Shown: positions 52,880 to 61,241 of the stretch, one piece after another
Layout of the letters: the number at the start of each line of letters is the position of its first letter
How positions within the stretch are numbered: position 1 is the first letter of the stretch
Assembly: GCA_041749535.1 (NCBI GenBank)
Contig: JBGTBE010000099.1
Coordinates: forward strand, 33,413-97,412
DNA from: JBBQZU01 sp041749535
GTDB lineage: Bacteria > Bacteroidota > Bacteroidia > Flavobacteriales_D > Cryomorphaceae
Length of the DNA: 64,000 nt
Direction of reading: 5' to 3'
Notes under the pieces: model-generated
What the model saw: only the letters and a program-made list of their open reading frames with translations
What the model was told of the DNA's origin: nothing
Database searches by the model: none
Position numbers and translations under genes: made by a program

Positions 52880-53428
52880 TCAATTATTCATCGGCAGCTT
52901 GCCCGCGTGAAGGTCGCGGTAGGCTGCTGCAAGCTGGGCAAGGTACTCGGCTATGGTGCGCACAGCGGCACTGGTCTCCTCACTAATCTTTTTGCCGGCA
53001 AGTCTCAGCGTTAGGAAACCATACGTGGCGGTGAGCGCTGTCTCCACTTCCCCTTTCGGAATTTTATCGGCCTTGAGCCTGAACTCTTCCAAGAGGGGTT
53101 TGGCTGCAAAGTACGCATTGCGAAAGTGCTCATCGTTAATAACCGTGAGCATGGTGTGGTGCAGCAAGTGCAACTCTGCCAGCACTTCATAGGTATCACG
53201 GTGGTGGCCGCTTACGGTGGCTTTGTCATCGCGCATTTCCGCAGCCAGCTTTTCAAACCAACGACGAGATTCCTCGCGTTGGGTCTCGTCTTCAATAGAG
53301 GTGAGAATAGATTCGTTCAGCTTCTCCACATTGAAGTCAACACCCCTCAGCAGATCTTCCATCTGCCACATAAAGATGAGGTATTCGGCTATGTTCTCCC
53401 GCTTTTTTTGCGCGGCGATGTGCTGCAT
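52880..53428 (-). CDS. DUF4924 family protein
   Basis: A 182-residue soluble helical protein with the DUF4924 opening (KKRENIAEYLIFMWQMEDLLR) and a long helical core. Function unknown. It follows the OmpH-like gene by 3 bp, and that gene overlaps another small gene, so three genes form one operon read right to left. The helical content and lack of a signal peptide place it in the cytoplasm. Length is typical for the family. Confidence 0.85.
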   Translation of the reverse strand: MQHIAAQKKRENIAEYLIFMWQMEDLLRGVDFNVEKLNESILTSIEDETQREESRRWFEKLAAEMRDDKATVSGHHRDTYEVLAELHLLHHTMLTVINDEHFRNAYFAAKPLLEEFRLKADKIPKGEVETALTATYGFLTLRLAGKKISEETSAAVRTIAEYLAQLAAAYRDLHAGKLPMNN

Positions 53429-53431
53429 ATC

Positions 53432-54058
53432 TTATTTCTCTGATGCTGATTCTGATGCCTTGCTCAACTCAGCCGCGTAGGCTTCATTCAGTCCTATGAG
53501 TATTTGATCGGTTACATCGTATCCCTTGTTTACCCACAGCAAGTTGCCACCATACTGGTAATTAAAAATCATATCGTAGCCCATTTCACTATTGAATTCA
53601 TTTAAATAATCCTCCACCCTTTTCAGGTAATCTTTTTGCAATTCGATTTCTCTCTTGCGCAATTCTTCTCCCAGCTTTTCCTGAAACTGCTGCATATCCA
53701 GCTCCAAACTTTGCAATTCCAGCTGGGCTTCCTGCATCTGGGCCTGCGTCATTGTAGCAGCTTGCTGTTGCAATTGCTGGGCGCGTTTCTCCGCGATTTC
53801 AAGTTTGCGGCGAAGGCGGTCTTCAATGCGTTTGCGCTCCTCGGTAAGCTCCGCTTCTGCATCTATCAGAAAGTTGTATTTCTCGTTGATGGTGTCACCA
53901 TAAATAAAGGCCATTTTAAGCCCCACCCTTCCAGTGGTATCTGCTGCAATATTGGCAACCGGTTTTTCGGTAGTTTCGGTTTCGGCAGTTTGGTTGCAAC
54001 CCACAGTTGTAAGCATACTAGCCATGCAAAGCAGGCGAAAAGCATTCGAATTCATCAT
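53432..54058 (-). CDS. OmpH/Skp-family lipoprotein chaperone
   Basis: A 208-residue protein with a lipobox (MLTTVGC, Cys21) followed by the Skp/OmpH fold: a short beta part (GLKMAFIYGDTINEKYN) and a long coiled-coil tentacle region (about 70-155, Glu/Gln/Lys-rich), then a C-terminal strand (YDMIFNYQYGGNLLWV). Skp traps unfolded outer-membrane proteins in the periplasm; here the lipid anchor would tether it, an arrangement seen in some Bacteroidota. Start ATG 54058 overlaps the stop of the upstream gene by 4 bp (ATGA). An ATG 3 bp further in gives the same product less one residue. Confidence 0.9.
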   Translation of the reverse strand: MMNSNAFRLLCMASMLTTVGCNQTAETETTEKPVANIAADTTGRVGLKMAFIYGDTINEKYNFLIDAEAELTEERKRIEDRLRRKLEIAEKRAQQLQQQAATMTQAQMQEAQLELQSLELDMQQFQEKLGEELRKREIELQKDYLKRVEDYLNEFNSEMGYDMIFNYQYGGNLLWVNKGYDVTDQILIGLNEAYAAELSKASESASEK

Positions 54059-54321
54059 TGTTTAGTTGGTTTGATAAGGGTGTGTCTGTTGCGCCAGGCT
54101 TCACTGAAATCACGGCTCATGGAAGAAAATCGCTCCAGGCATGAAAGCAAAAAGGGAGTAGAGACCATGTTCTCAATATCGGCGAGGCCTTCAACTTGCT
54201 GCTCGTCTATTTTAAAACTTTGCTCCAGATGGCCATCTTCAATCTTGATGATGTACTTACTGTTCCACGAAAAGACTGTGATTTTAAACCGTGGATGTGG
54301 TATCTCCTTAACGATGCGCAT
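54055..54321 (-). CDS. Conserved small protein upstream of ompH
   Basis: An 88-residue soluble protein (MRIVKEIPHPRFKITVFSWN at the start, then EDGHLEQSFKI and ENMVSTPFLLSCLERF). Homologues with the same opening are conserved in Bacteroidota (recollection), but no function is known. The ATG at 54321 lies 9 nt after a perfect TATCTTTG element, which rules against the TTG at 54333. First gene of the operon with the OmpH and DUF4924 genes, coupled by an ATGA overlap. Confidence 0.82.
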   Translation of the reverse strand: MRIVKEIPHPRFKITVFSWNSKYIIKIEDGHLEQSFKIDEQQVEGLADIENMVSTPFLLSCLERFSSMSRDFSEAWRNRHTLIKPTKQ

Positions 54322-54330
54322 ATAGGGGTG

Positions 54331-54338
54331 CAAAGATA
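54331..54338 (-). promoter_or_regulatory. -7 element of the ompH operon
   Basis: Minus-strand TATCTTTG, exact consensus, 9 nt before the ATG at 54321. Confidence 0.6.
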
Positions 54339-54369
54339 TATTTTTAGGCCAATGGGATAGTACTGGGTA

Positions 54370-55770
54370 CTATTTGTCGAGCACCACAGGAAAGCCGTAC
54401 TTATCAATAATATATACGAGCGATGCCATTCCGGCGGCTCCCAACTCCAGCTCCCGCTGGTTCACCGTCTCAAATACGTCATGGGCTGTGTGGTGCACAT
54501 CGAAGTAGCGCTGCGAATCGGGCACTACGCCTATAAGCGGGGTTCCAAATTCTTTGAGCGGATTTATATCCACACCACCGTAGCCTGGCTTTACTATGTG
54601 CACGAGGTATGGTTCGAATAGGGGCAACCACTGCTGCAGGTACTCCACGTGCAATGATGTGGCATCAATATGAAACCCGCGTGGCGCAAAGCCTCCCCTA
54701 TCGCTCTCCATTGCTGCGAGATGGGTTTCGCCTCTTTCCTTACACATTTGCGCGTACGCCTTGGCACCACGGCTGCCATTTTCTTCGTTCATAAAAAACA
54801 CACAGCGAATGGTATGGCGCGGCTTTATGCCCAGCACCTTGAAAAGTCTGAGTGCTTCCAGAGCTTGAATTACTCCGGCACCATCATCGTGTGCGCCTTC
54901 GCCCACATCCCAGCTGTCTAGGTGTCCGCCTATAGTGAAGACTTTATCAGGAAACTCTGTACCCGTTATTTGGGCCAGCACGTTGTGTGAAGGGGCATCG
55001 GGCAGTTGGCGGCAGTTGGTCTGAATTTGAAGTTTGATATTGGGGTTTATGGCAAGTTGTTGGGACAGGTAAAAAGCTGCGTTGGTACTCAGCGCCAGGG
55101 CGGGAATGCTGTCAGCATCTTTCGCGTATACAAGCACCCCTGTGTGCGGAAAATCATCGGCACGCATGCCGGCTGAACGCATTACAAAACCGACTGCCCC
55201 TTTGCGGGCGGACTCCGTGGGACCATAAACCCTGCCACCGGCGCAGGTACCGTACGCGTTGAAGGCATCAATTACCTTGGCATTCATAGGTTGGTTGAGA
55301 AACGCAATCTTCCCATTCAGGGAACCTTCAGCCGCATCTTTGAGTGCCTGCATGGTGCGAAACTCTACAACCTGCGCTTCTATCATCCCATTGCTCGCTA
55401 CGCTGCCACCAAGCGCGAGTGCATCAAGGGCAGAATCCCTTCCGGCAATGGCCACGTGCTCGGGCGCACCACGCTCCCAATGGGGTACCATAATGGGTTC
55501 TGTCCATACCTTGTCGAAGCCATAGGTATTCATCAAAGACTCAGACCAAATCACTGCTTTGCGCGCACCTTCCGAGCCGCTGAGCCTGTGGCCCACGTCT
55601 TTACAAAGACTTCGCAGGTTCTCATAGGCATGTCCATTGTCCAGGGCTTCATTGTATATGGCATTGAGCCTGGTGCTGTCGCTTTGGGCAGAACTCTGTT
55701 TGACGAAAGTCAGAGAGACAATACAGACAAAGCAAAGGATATATCTCTTGGAAGTACGTAGTAGAATCAT
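54370..55770 (-). CDS. M28-family zinc aminopeptidase/carboxypeptidase
   Basis: A 466-residue exported peptidase. MILLRTSKRYILCFVCIVSL is the signal peptide. A PA-domain insertion occupies about 140-270. The M28 metal ligands are visible in GGHLDSWDVGEGAHDDGAG (His, Asp), MNEENGSRGAKAY (Glu pair), MESDRGGFAPRG (Asp) and VHHTAHDVFE (His). It resembles plasma glutamate carboxypeptidase-type proteins. Start ATG at 55770 chosen because the longer frame (to 56100) runs antisense through the divergent nitroreductase gene. Probably periplasmic or secreted peptide utilisation. Confidence 0.9.
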   Translation of the reverse strand: MILLRTSKRYILCFVCIVSLTFVKQSSAQSDSTRLNAIYNEALDNGHAYENLRSLCKDVGHRLSGSEGARKAVIWSESLMNTYGFDKVWTEPIMVPHWERGAPEHVAIAGRDSALDALALGGSVASNGMIEAQVVEFRTMQALKDAAEGSLNGKIAFLNQPMNAKVIDAFNAYGTCAGGRVYGPTESARKGAVGFVMRSAGMRADDFPHTGVLVYAKDADSIPALALSTNAAFYLSQQLAINPNIKLQIQTNCRQLPDAPSHNVLAQITGTEFPDKVFTIGGHLDSWDVGEGAHDDGAGVIQALEALRLFKVLGIKPRHTIRCVFFMNEENGSRGAKAYAQMCKERGETHLAAMESDRGGFAPRGFHIDATSLHVEYLQQWLPLFEPYLVHIVKPGYGGVDINPLKEFGTPLIGVVPDSQRYFDVHHTAHDVFETVNQRELELGAAGMASLVYIIDKYGFPVVLDK

Positions 55771-55786
55771 CTCAGTATTTGAGTGC

Positions 55787-55794
55787 CGAATGTA
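55787..55794 (-). promoter_or_regulatory. Possible -7 element of the M28 gene
   Basis: Minus-strand TACATTCG, one mismatch to consensus, 16 nt before the ATG at 55770. Confidence 0.4.
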
Positions 55795-55862
55795 CACCTT
55801 TCGGGAAAAATGAAAGGATGCACAAATGTGCTTAAAGACACAAACAACTTTTGGCGAAAGCC

Positions 55863-55870
55863 TACCTTTG
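55863..55870 (+). promoter_or_regulatory. -7 element of the nitroreductase gene
   Basis: TACCTTTG, exact consensus, 17 nt before the ATG at 55888. Confidence 0.6.
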
Positions 55871-55887
55871 CACCCATAATTGAAAAC

Positions 55888-56475
55888 ATGAAGTACGATC
55901 TGAGCGAAATCACTGAAGTAATACGCAACCGCCGAACCATATTCCCAGAACAATTTACCGAAAGGGTGGTGCAGAAAGAGATGATTCAGCACATTCTGAC
56001 CAACGGCACCTGGGCACCCACCCATGGCAAAACCCAGCCTTGGAAATTTACTGTGTATACCGGCAGCGGCAGGGAAAAACTCAAAGCCATTACAGAGCAA
56101 CTCTTTCTTGCTGCCAACGGTGCAGAAGCCATTAATGACAGCAAATTAACACGCCTAAAATCTAGAATAGAACGCACCACTGCGTTGATATCACTTGCCA
56201 TGGTGCGTACGGAAGAATTGCCCATACCCGAAATAGAAGAGGTGGAGGCAGTGGCTTGTGCTGCCCAAAATATTTTGCTCACGGCCACAGCTTACGGTTT
56301 GGGAGCTTTCTGGTCATCGCCAAAGTTTTTGTACTTGCCTGAATCTGCCACAGCTTTCGGGTACGGAGAAAACGACAAGATGCTTGGCCTCATTTACCTT
56401 GGTTATCCCACAGGAGAGTGGCCCAAAGCACACCGCAAGCCGCTGGAGTATGTAACTACCTGGGTGGAAGAATGA
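55888..56475 (+). CDS. Nitroreductase-family flavoprotein
   Basis: A 195-residue FMN-dependent oxidoreductase: EVIRNRRTIFPEQFTERVV is the typical FMN-phosphate-binding arginine region, NGTWAPTHGKTQPWKF the second FMN contact, and AAQNILLTATAYGLGAFW the dimer/FMN helix. Members reduce nitro compounds, quinones or flavins with NAD(P)H. ATG at 55888 follows a perfect -7 element; the longer frame from 55783 overlaps the divergent promoter. Its stop overlaps the next start (ATGA). Confidence 0.93.
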   Translation: MKYDLSEITEVIRNRRTIFPEQFTERVVQKEMIQHILTNGTWAPTHGKTQPWKFTVYTGSGREKLKAITEQLFLAANGAEAINDSKLTRLKSRIERTTALISLAMVRTEELPIPEIEEVEAVACAAQNILLTATAYGLGAFWSSPKFLYLPESATAFGYGENDKMLGLIYLGYPTGEWPKAHRKPLEYVTTWVEE

Positions 56476-56813
56476 GCCGCCGGGCCATACATTACGACAA
56501 TTATGAACTGCATCCGCAGCAGAGGCGCTATCTGGTGTTTTACTTTTATGCAAAAGCCACAGCAGATGATTTTGAAAGTGCCCTCACCGAAAGTGAAATT
56601 CCATTTGAGCGGGGCGCAGCACAGGACCTGGTTCGAAGGCACTTGTTCGGTGTGCACGAGCAGTACGAAAAGGTGGCTAAGGAGCTGAATGACAAGGTAT
56701 GTGCTACACACAGAAAACCTTTCCTGAGCGACAATAAATTCAGGGCCGCAGTGCTCATCTTCACCATCCTGGTTACACTCATCGCGCTTACGGGCTGGTT
56801 TTTATCCAAATAG
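56472..56813 (+). CDS. Small protein with C-terminal membrane anchor
   Basis: A 113-residue product with a soluble N-terminal ~85 residues (MSRRAIHYDNYELHPQQRRY; IPFERGAAQDLVRRHLFGVH) and one C-terminal hydrophobic helix (AAVLIFTILVTLIALTGWFL), so a tail-anchored protein. Family not recognised. Its ATG overlaps the nitroreductase stop by 4 bp, proving tight coupling. The N-terminal half resembles small alpha/beta ferredoxin-like domains (YLVFYFYAKATADDFESAL), but this is only a visual impression. Confidence 0.72.
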   Translation: MSRRAIHYDNYELHPQQRRYLVFYFYAKATADDFESALTESEIPFERGAAQDLVRRHLFGVHEQYEKVAKELNDKVCATHRKPFLSDNKFRAAVLIFTILVTLIALTGWFLSK

Positions 56814-56865
56814 GCAACCATTTCTTTCAGAGTAAGTACACTTATTACCCCAAACTAAGTTGTAC

Positions 56866-58014
56866 ATGCATCTCACTTTTACATTGCGCATCCTTTCGCT
56901 ATTGCTGCCCACCCTCGCGCTTGCCGGTGGCCCCAATGAAAACAAGCCTGCTACTGCCCGCGATACTTCAAGTGCTGTGGTGGTGTACAATGCTGATACC
57001 CGTTTTATTCCCGAAGCCGCTTACACCCCGGAAGATTATGCGGGGATGATCGACTCGCTGGTGCGGTTGGAAAATGTACCTGTATCGTTGGTAAACCAGC
57101 TCAACGTGTACCTGCACCTAAGCAAGCGACCCTCTGCGGATCTCAGTCAGGTAATTGATAGCCTCTTTGAATTGCCTTCCGTACCACAGCCTGTTTTGAA
57201 TGCTGTAAACCTTTACATGGGCGCCATGCAACGAGCCATGGAAGCACCCACGGGATTTGCAGCATTCATTCCTGCAGATGGCAGCGCCTACCCTGCCAAC
57301 TATTTCTACAAGCACTGGAATACCGTGGTACCCTATCCCGAGCGCAACAGCCTGACACAATTCGATACGCTGCTCACACTATTGCTTGTAGACGAAGAGA
57401 AAAATTGTGGGTTTCACATGCCTTCGCCGGGAATTGTAACTTCTCATTTTGGGTGGAGGTACGGTCGCAACCACAATGGTACCGACATAGACCTTCAAGT
57501 GTGGGATCCTGTAAAGGCAGTGTTTCCCGGAGTGGTGCGTGTGGCGAGCAATTACAAAGGGTACGGACGTGTGGTAGTAATCAGGCACTACAATGGTTTG
57601 GAGACCCTGTATGCACATCTGCACCGGTTCAAATGCAAAACAGGCGATGAAGTAGAAGCGGGCGAAGTAATAGGCCTTGGTGGCAGTTCCGGCAATTCCA
57701 CAGGGAGCCATTTACATTTCGAGGTGCGCTTTCAGGGAGTGCCTATAAAACCAAGTGCCATCATAGATTTCAAAAACAAAACCCTGCGCACCGAAAAGAT
57801 AGGTCTGCGCAAGAGTGGAGCCTTTCTGGCAGTGGTGCAACCCGAACCGAAGAACCTAAATATTACCACCCGAATTTATCAGGTTCAAAAAGGTGACTAC
57901 CTTTACAAAATAGCCACGGAAAATGGCACAACTGTAGAGAAACTTTGCGAAATAAACCGCATCCACAAATCAGAACCACTTACTGTAGGCCAAAAATTGC
58001 GGCTGGGCGCCTGA
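56866..58014 (+). CDS. M23 peptidase with C-terminal LysM
   Basis: A secreted 382-residue cell-wall endopeptidase. Signal peptide ends near LALAG; a helical N-terminal region of ~150 residues; the LytM/M23 zinc site with HNGTDIDL (His, Asp) and GSHLHFEV (HxH); and a LysM peptidoglycan-binding repeat at the C-terminus (YQVQKGDYLYKIATENGTTV). It cuts peptide cross-links in peptidoglycan. ATG 56866 preferred to a TTG 6 bp before. The stop overlaps the possible CTG start of the next gene. Confidence 0.92.
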   Translation: MHLTFTLRILSLLLPTLALAGGPNENKPATARDTSSAVVVYNADTRFIPEAAYTPEDYAGMIDSLVRLENVPVSLVNQLNVYLHLSKRPSADLSQVIDSLFELPSVPQPVLNAVNLYMGAMQRAMEAPTGFAAFIPADGSAYPANYFYKHWNTVVPYPERNSLTQFDTLLTLLLVDEEKNCGFHMPSPGIVTSHFGWRYGRNHNGTDIDLQVWDPVKAVFPGVVRVASNYKGYGRVVVIRHYNGLETLYAHLHRFKCKTGDEVEAGEVIGLGGSSGNSTGSHLHFEVRFQGVPIKPSAIIDFKNKTLRTEKIGLRKSGAFLAVVQPEPKNLNITTRIYQVQKGDYLYKIATENGTTVEKLCEINRIHKSEPLTVGQKLRLGA

Positions 58015-58784
58015 TCATATTCAGATTTTTATCCATTCTCCTTGGTGTATTTCTTAGTCTTGGGGCTTCGGCACAGGACGATGAAGGGGTAGAAATTACG
58101 GCAGGAGTTGAGTTCCGGGCATTGCTCAATGTTTCCTTTTTTGGTGTGGACAGTGTGGTGCTTATTGACCCTGCCGAAAACTTCCGAGGGGTTTACAACT
58201 ATTCCGGAGGCTATGGATTTGGCGGGGTAATTCGGTTGAAACTCACAAAGCTTCTAAACCTGGAATCCGGAATTTACTACACCCGCCGCAACTACAATTA
58301 CCGCATACAGGACCTGCAGACAGACTTCCGCGATGAAACCACCTTCAGGGTGGTGGCTTATGAAATACCACTGAAGGGCCTCGTGTACATACGCATGGCT
58401 GAAAAGGTGTACATGAGCGTAGCTTTAGGCGTTGGTGCCAATTTCTTCGCGAGCGACGTAATTTCGGTAGAACAGATTTACAACATCAAGGCATTCAAAC
58501 TCTCATGGATACGAGGTTCTGTGCTCGGAAATATCGGGGCTGAATACCGCACCGAGAAAGATGGTTATTTTTATTTCGGATTTGGAATAAACCAAACCCT
58601 TGCAGACATCATGGTTACGGAATCAAACTACTTTCGGGAAGGGATTCCGCCAGCTTACCGCCAAAGAGGACCACTCTCAGGAGCATATATCAGCGCTGAC
58701 ATTCGCTACTTTTTCCCGATGGCCAAGCCTAAAAGCAAAGGTGTGAAATATGTGAAGCCGGATTGGCAGAATATAGGGAAGTGA
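58011..58784 (+). CDS. Outer-membrane beta-barrel protein (PorT-like family), non-ATG start
   Basis: The product resembles an OMP_b-brl_2/PorT-type barrel: a signal-like segment (FRFLSILLGVFLSLGASAQ), then alternating strands (GVEFRALLNVSFF, LNLESGIYYTRRNYNYRI, YFYFGFGINQTLADI) and a terminal strand GAYISADIRYFF. No ATG, GTG or TTG exists between the previous gene's conserved end and the signal peptide. A CTG at 58011 overlaps the M23 stop as CTGA, mirroring the ATGA/GTGA overlaps elsewhere, and is my proposed start; ATC/ATA a few codons on are alternatives. PorT is a T9SS barrel, but similarity is only architectural. Confidence 0.75.
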   Translation: MIIFRFLSILLGVFLSLGASAQDDEGVEITAGVEFRALLNVSFFGVDSVVLIDPAENFRGVYNYSGGYGFGGVIRLKLTKLLNLESGIYYTRRNYNYRIQDLQTDFRDETTFRVVAYEIPLKGLVYIRMAEKVYMSVALGVGANFFASDVISVEQIYNIKAFKLSWIRGSVLGNIGAEYRTEKDGYFYFGFGINQTLADIMVTESNYFREGIPPAYRQRGPLSGAYISADIRYFFPMAKPKSKGVKYVKPDWQNIGK

Positions 58785-58840
58785 GGGTAGGGTCGAGCCC
58801 TTACAGGGGCTCTTGGCAACTATGAAGGTTCAACCATTTC

Positions 58841-58891
58841 GGTGGTTATTAGATGGGTTGTTGGTTTTTTGTTATTGGTTTCTAGGTTGCT
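58841..58891 (+). repeat. Dispersed TTGGTT-rich repeat fragment
   Basis: The stretch with GGTTGTTGGTTTTTTG followed by TTATTGGTTTCTAGG closely resembles the phrase TTATTGGTTTTTAGG that starts the 59-bp tandem repeat at 11774. It occupies the otherwise empty 188-bp gap before rsmE. Confidence 0.6.
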
Positions 58892-58961
58892 GTACACTCT
58901 CCTCTCTAAAAAGTTGGAAACGAAACCTTCTTAAATCACGCCCAAACCAAAAACTCCTCCC

Positions 58962-58969
58962 TACATTTG
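58962..58969 (+). promoter_or_regulatory. -7 element abutting rsmE
   Basis: TACATTTG, exact consensus, ends 3 nt before the GTG start at 58973, predicting a leaderless GTG-initiated mRNA. Confidence 0.6.
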
Positions 58970-58972
58970 CTT

Positions 58973-59677
58973 GTGCATTATTTTCTCGACCCCACATTTG
59001 ACCCCACTACCGGAATTCTTTGCGAAGAAGAAAGTCACCACGCCACCCGCGCCCTGAGACTTGCGGTCAATGACCAACTACTTGTGGGCAATGGAAGGGG
59101 GCAGCTTTTCGAATGTAGTATCGCCACCCAAGGCAAAAAGAACCTGGTACTTTCCCTGCTTTCTGAAAGGAATGTCCCCCCGGCTAAACCTGCCATTGCC
59201 ATTGGCATTGCACCCTTAAAAAACACCTCCAGACTTGAGTGGTTTGTAGAGAAGGCCACCGAAATAGGTGCAGATACCATCATACCGATGCTCACCCACC
59301 GCACGGAGCGCCCAAAATTGCACGCTGAAAGAATGCAAAGGCTCATACTCGCTGCCACAAAACAAAGCAACCGCGCATGGATGCCCTTGCTCGCTCCGCT
59401 CACCAATTTCAATGATCTGGTAAGCGACACCCAAGAACTGAAAATCATGGCCCACTGCGACAGCAATTTTTCGCGAAAGCCACTGAGGGAATGTCTTCCA
59501 TCAAAACCGCCCGAATCAATAACCATCATCATTGGGCCCGAAGGAGATTTTACACCTGCAGAGATAGAATTGGCACTGGGCAATGAATTTGCTGGCTGCG
59601 ACCTTGGTAGTAACCGCCTGCGCACGGAAACAGCGGGCATATTTTGCGTATCATTGTTATCCGGATTTTACAGATAA
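58973..59677 (+). CDS. rsmE: 16S rRNA m3U1498 methyltransferase
   Basis: A SPOUT-class methyltransferase of 234 residues. An N-terminal PUA-like domain (MHYFLDPTFD; HHATRALRLAVNDQLLVGNG) precedes the knotted domain, with EKATEIGADTIIPMLTHRTE, IIIGPEGDFTPAEIE and LGSNRLRTETAGI, all typical of RsmE. It methylates U1498 of 16S rRNA. The start is GTG at 58973, just after a perfect -7 element; the TTG at 58967 lies inside that element. Followed after 10 bp by a DUF4159 gene on the same strand. Confidence 0.95.
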   Translation: MHYFLDPTFDPTTGILCEEESHHATRALRLAVNDQLLVGNGRGQLFECSIATQGKKNLVLSLLSERNVPPAKPAIAIGIAPLKNTSRLEWFVEKATEIGADTIIPMLTHRTERPKLHAERMQRLILAATKQSNRAWMPLLAPLTNFNDLVSDTQELKIMAHCDSNFSRKPLRECLPSKPPESITIIIGPEGDFTPAEIELALGNEFAGCDLGSNRLRTETAGIFCVSLLSGFYR

Positions 59678-59687
59678 ACGATTACCT

Positions 59688-60362
59688 ATGAGACTTGCAT
59701 TAGTTTTAGGATTGATACTGCCCTGCCTTACATTACAAGCACAGCAGGCCACTTCATTTTCACTCGCAGTGTTGCAATACCGCGGCGGGGGCGACTGGTA
59801 TGCCAATCCCACTTCAGTACCCAACCTGGCAGAATACTGCACCGCGAATCTAGGTATGAGTTTGGGTGAAACGCAGTTTGTAGATGTGAGCAGTCCCGAC
59901 CTTTTCAATTATCCATTTGTACACATGACGGGTCATGGCAACGTGGTATTTAATGCTTCAGAGCGGGAAAACTTGCGCGCCTACCTACTGGGTGGTGGGT
60001 TTTTGCACATTGACGACAACTATGGCATGGATCCATTTGTTCGCCCTCAGCTAGAGCAGTTGTTTCCCGAAAAGGAACTCACTGAAGTGCCTTTTGAACA
60101 CGCAGTATATCATCAGAAATACAATTTCCCGAAAGGGCTCCCAAAAATACACGCCCACGATGAAGCCCCTCCCAGAGGTTATGGTATTTTTCACGAGGGC
60201 AGGATGGTCATTTTTTACAGCTTCGAGAGCGATCTTGGCGATGGGTGGGAAGACCCCGCCGTGCACCGGGATTCAGATGAAATAAGGCAGCAAGCCCTTC
60301 AGATGGGCGCCAACCTTGTGCAGTACGCCCTGATGGGCGAAGATGAGCAGGAAGAAAACTGA
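59688..60362 (+). CDS. DUF4159 secreted protein
   Basis: A 224-residue protein with a signal peptide (MRLALVLGLILPCLTLQA) and the DUF4159 pattern: LAVLQYRGGGDWYANPT, PFVHMTGHGNVVFNASE, AYLLGGGFLHIDDNYGMD and YGIFHEGRMVIFYSFESDLG. The fold is related to class I glutamine-amidotransferase-like/ThuA proteins, but function is not known. ATG 59688 (rather than the longer frame inside rsmE) yields the signal peptide. Ends 15 bp from a convergent gene. Confidence 0.88.
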   Translation: MRLALVLGLILPCLTLQAQQATSFSLAVLQYRGGGDWYANPTSVPNLAEYCTANLGMSLGETQFVDVSSPDLFNYPFVHMTGHGNVVFNASERENLRAYLLGGGFLHIDDNYGMDPFVRPQLEQLFPEKELTEVPFEHAVYHQKYNFPKGLPKIHAHDEAPPRGYGIFHEGRMVIFYSFESDLGDGWEDPAVHRDSDEIRQQALQMGANLVQYALMGEDEQEEN

Positions 60363-60377
60363 CTTCCTGAACTTCGA

Positions 60378-61235
60378 TTATTCCTCACCTACGACCACTG
60401 TAGCGGTGCTTCTCGCCGCAGTACCCACAAAGCCTAAGGAATTGCGGGAAGGATCAGCTACATTTTGCACATTGCCGGGAATGGGTGCTGGAGGTGTATC
60501 AAAGGGGCCACCAACGAAAGCCGTTTGTGCCTGAACAAGCAGTAAAAACGCGTAGGCATCCTCACTGATTCGCTCCTGGATTATTGTCACAGTATCTCCC
60601 GGAAAAAACAACTCGAAGAATGGTTCATAGTTGATGATTGGATTGCCATCTACAAACTCGTCGGAAGAGATGTTCAGGTTTTCGGGAAGGGTTTTCTCAT
60701 CACCATTCACAATTAGTCGCCAGCGGTAGTAATCACCAAATCCTGCCGGTTCAAATGTGTTGATGGTCACAGAATATATCTGCTCAGGATCTTCATCGAG
60801 TAACTCGCTGGGCTCTCTCTCAGAAATGATCCAGTTGATCTCTGCAATTTCCACAGGTGGAGTAAGCAGTTCGAAAGCACTGAGGTAATGCGTACCATCA
60901 GCCAGGGAAATGTCCAGCTGGTATGAGTGCCCCACTTCTCCGCCAGTAGGGTAAGTGTAAATACCCTGAGATGTTTCAGTCATGGGGGTTTCGGTGCCTT
61001 CACTATCGCGAAGCAACACCCCAGCTCCTGAAACTGCGGGAGGTGTAGAATCATCAAAATAGGGCTGCGATGTGGTAATACTAAAGTGGTGCGGGCGGTC
61101 TTCATTGGTAAGCCATCCCTGCGTTACAAGCAAGATTTCGCCTTCCGGCAAATCCAGCTCTATCTTGTCCTGACAGGCTGTGCTAAGCGCAGCTATTGAG
61201 AGAAGCAAACCAAATAGGTAGGTATAAGATTTCAT
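60378..61235 (-). CDS. DUF4249 lipoprotein partner of a TonB receptor
   Basis: A 285-residue lipoprotein with lipobox at Cys21 (ALSTAC) and the DUF4249 pattern: EILLVTQGWLTNEDRPHHFS, GAGVLLRDSEGTETPM, GHSYQLDISLADGTHYLS. It lies 6 bp after a TonB-dependent receptor on the same strand; DUF4249 proteins are usual partners of such receptors and probably bind ligand at the outer surface, similar in role to SusD but unrelated in sequence. Substrate unknown. Confidence 0.9.
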   Translation of the reverse strand: MKSYTYLFGLLLSIAALSTACQDKIELDLPEGEILLVTQGWLTNEDRPHHFSITTSQPYFDDSTPPAVSGAGVLLRDSEGTETPMTETSQGIYTYPTGGEVGHSYQLDISLADGTHYLSAFELLTPPVEIAEINWIISEREPSELLDEDPEQIYSVTINTFEPAGFGDYYRWRLIVNGDEKTLPENLNISSDEFVDGNPIINYEPFFELFFPGDTVTIIQERISEDAYAFLLLVQAQTAFVGGPFDTPPAPIPGNVQNVADPSRNSLGFVGTAARSTATVVVGEE

Positions 61236-61241
61236 AGCTTT

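Noticed and set aside
53636..54325. 229-codon plus-strand frame
   Set aside because: It is antisense to the OmpH-like gene; the Leu/Phe-rich translation mirrors the Gln/Glu/Lys-rich coiled coil on the other strand.
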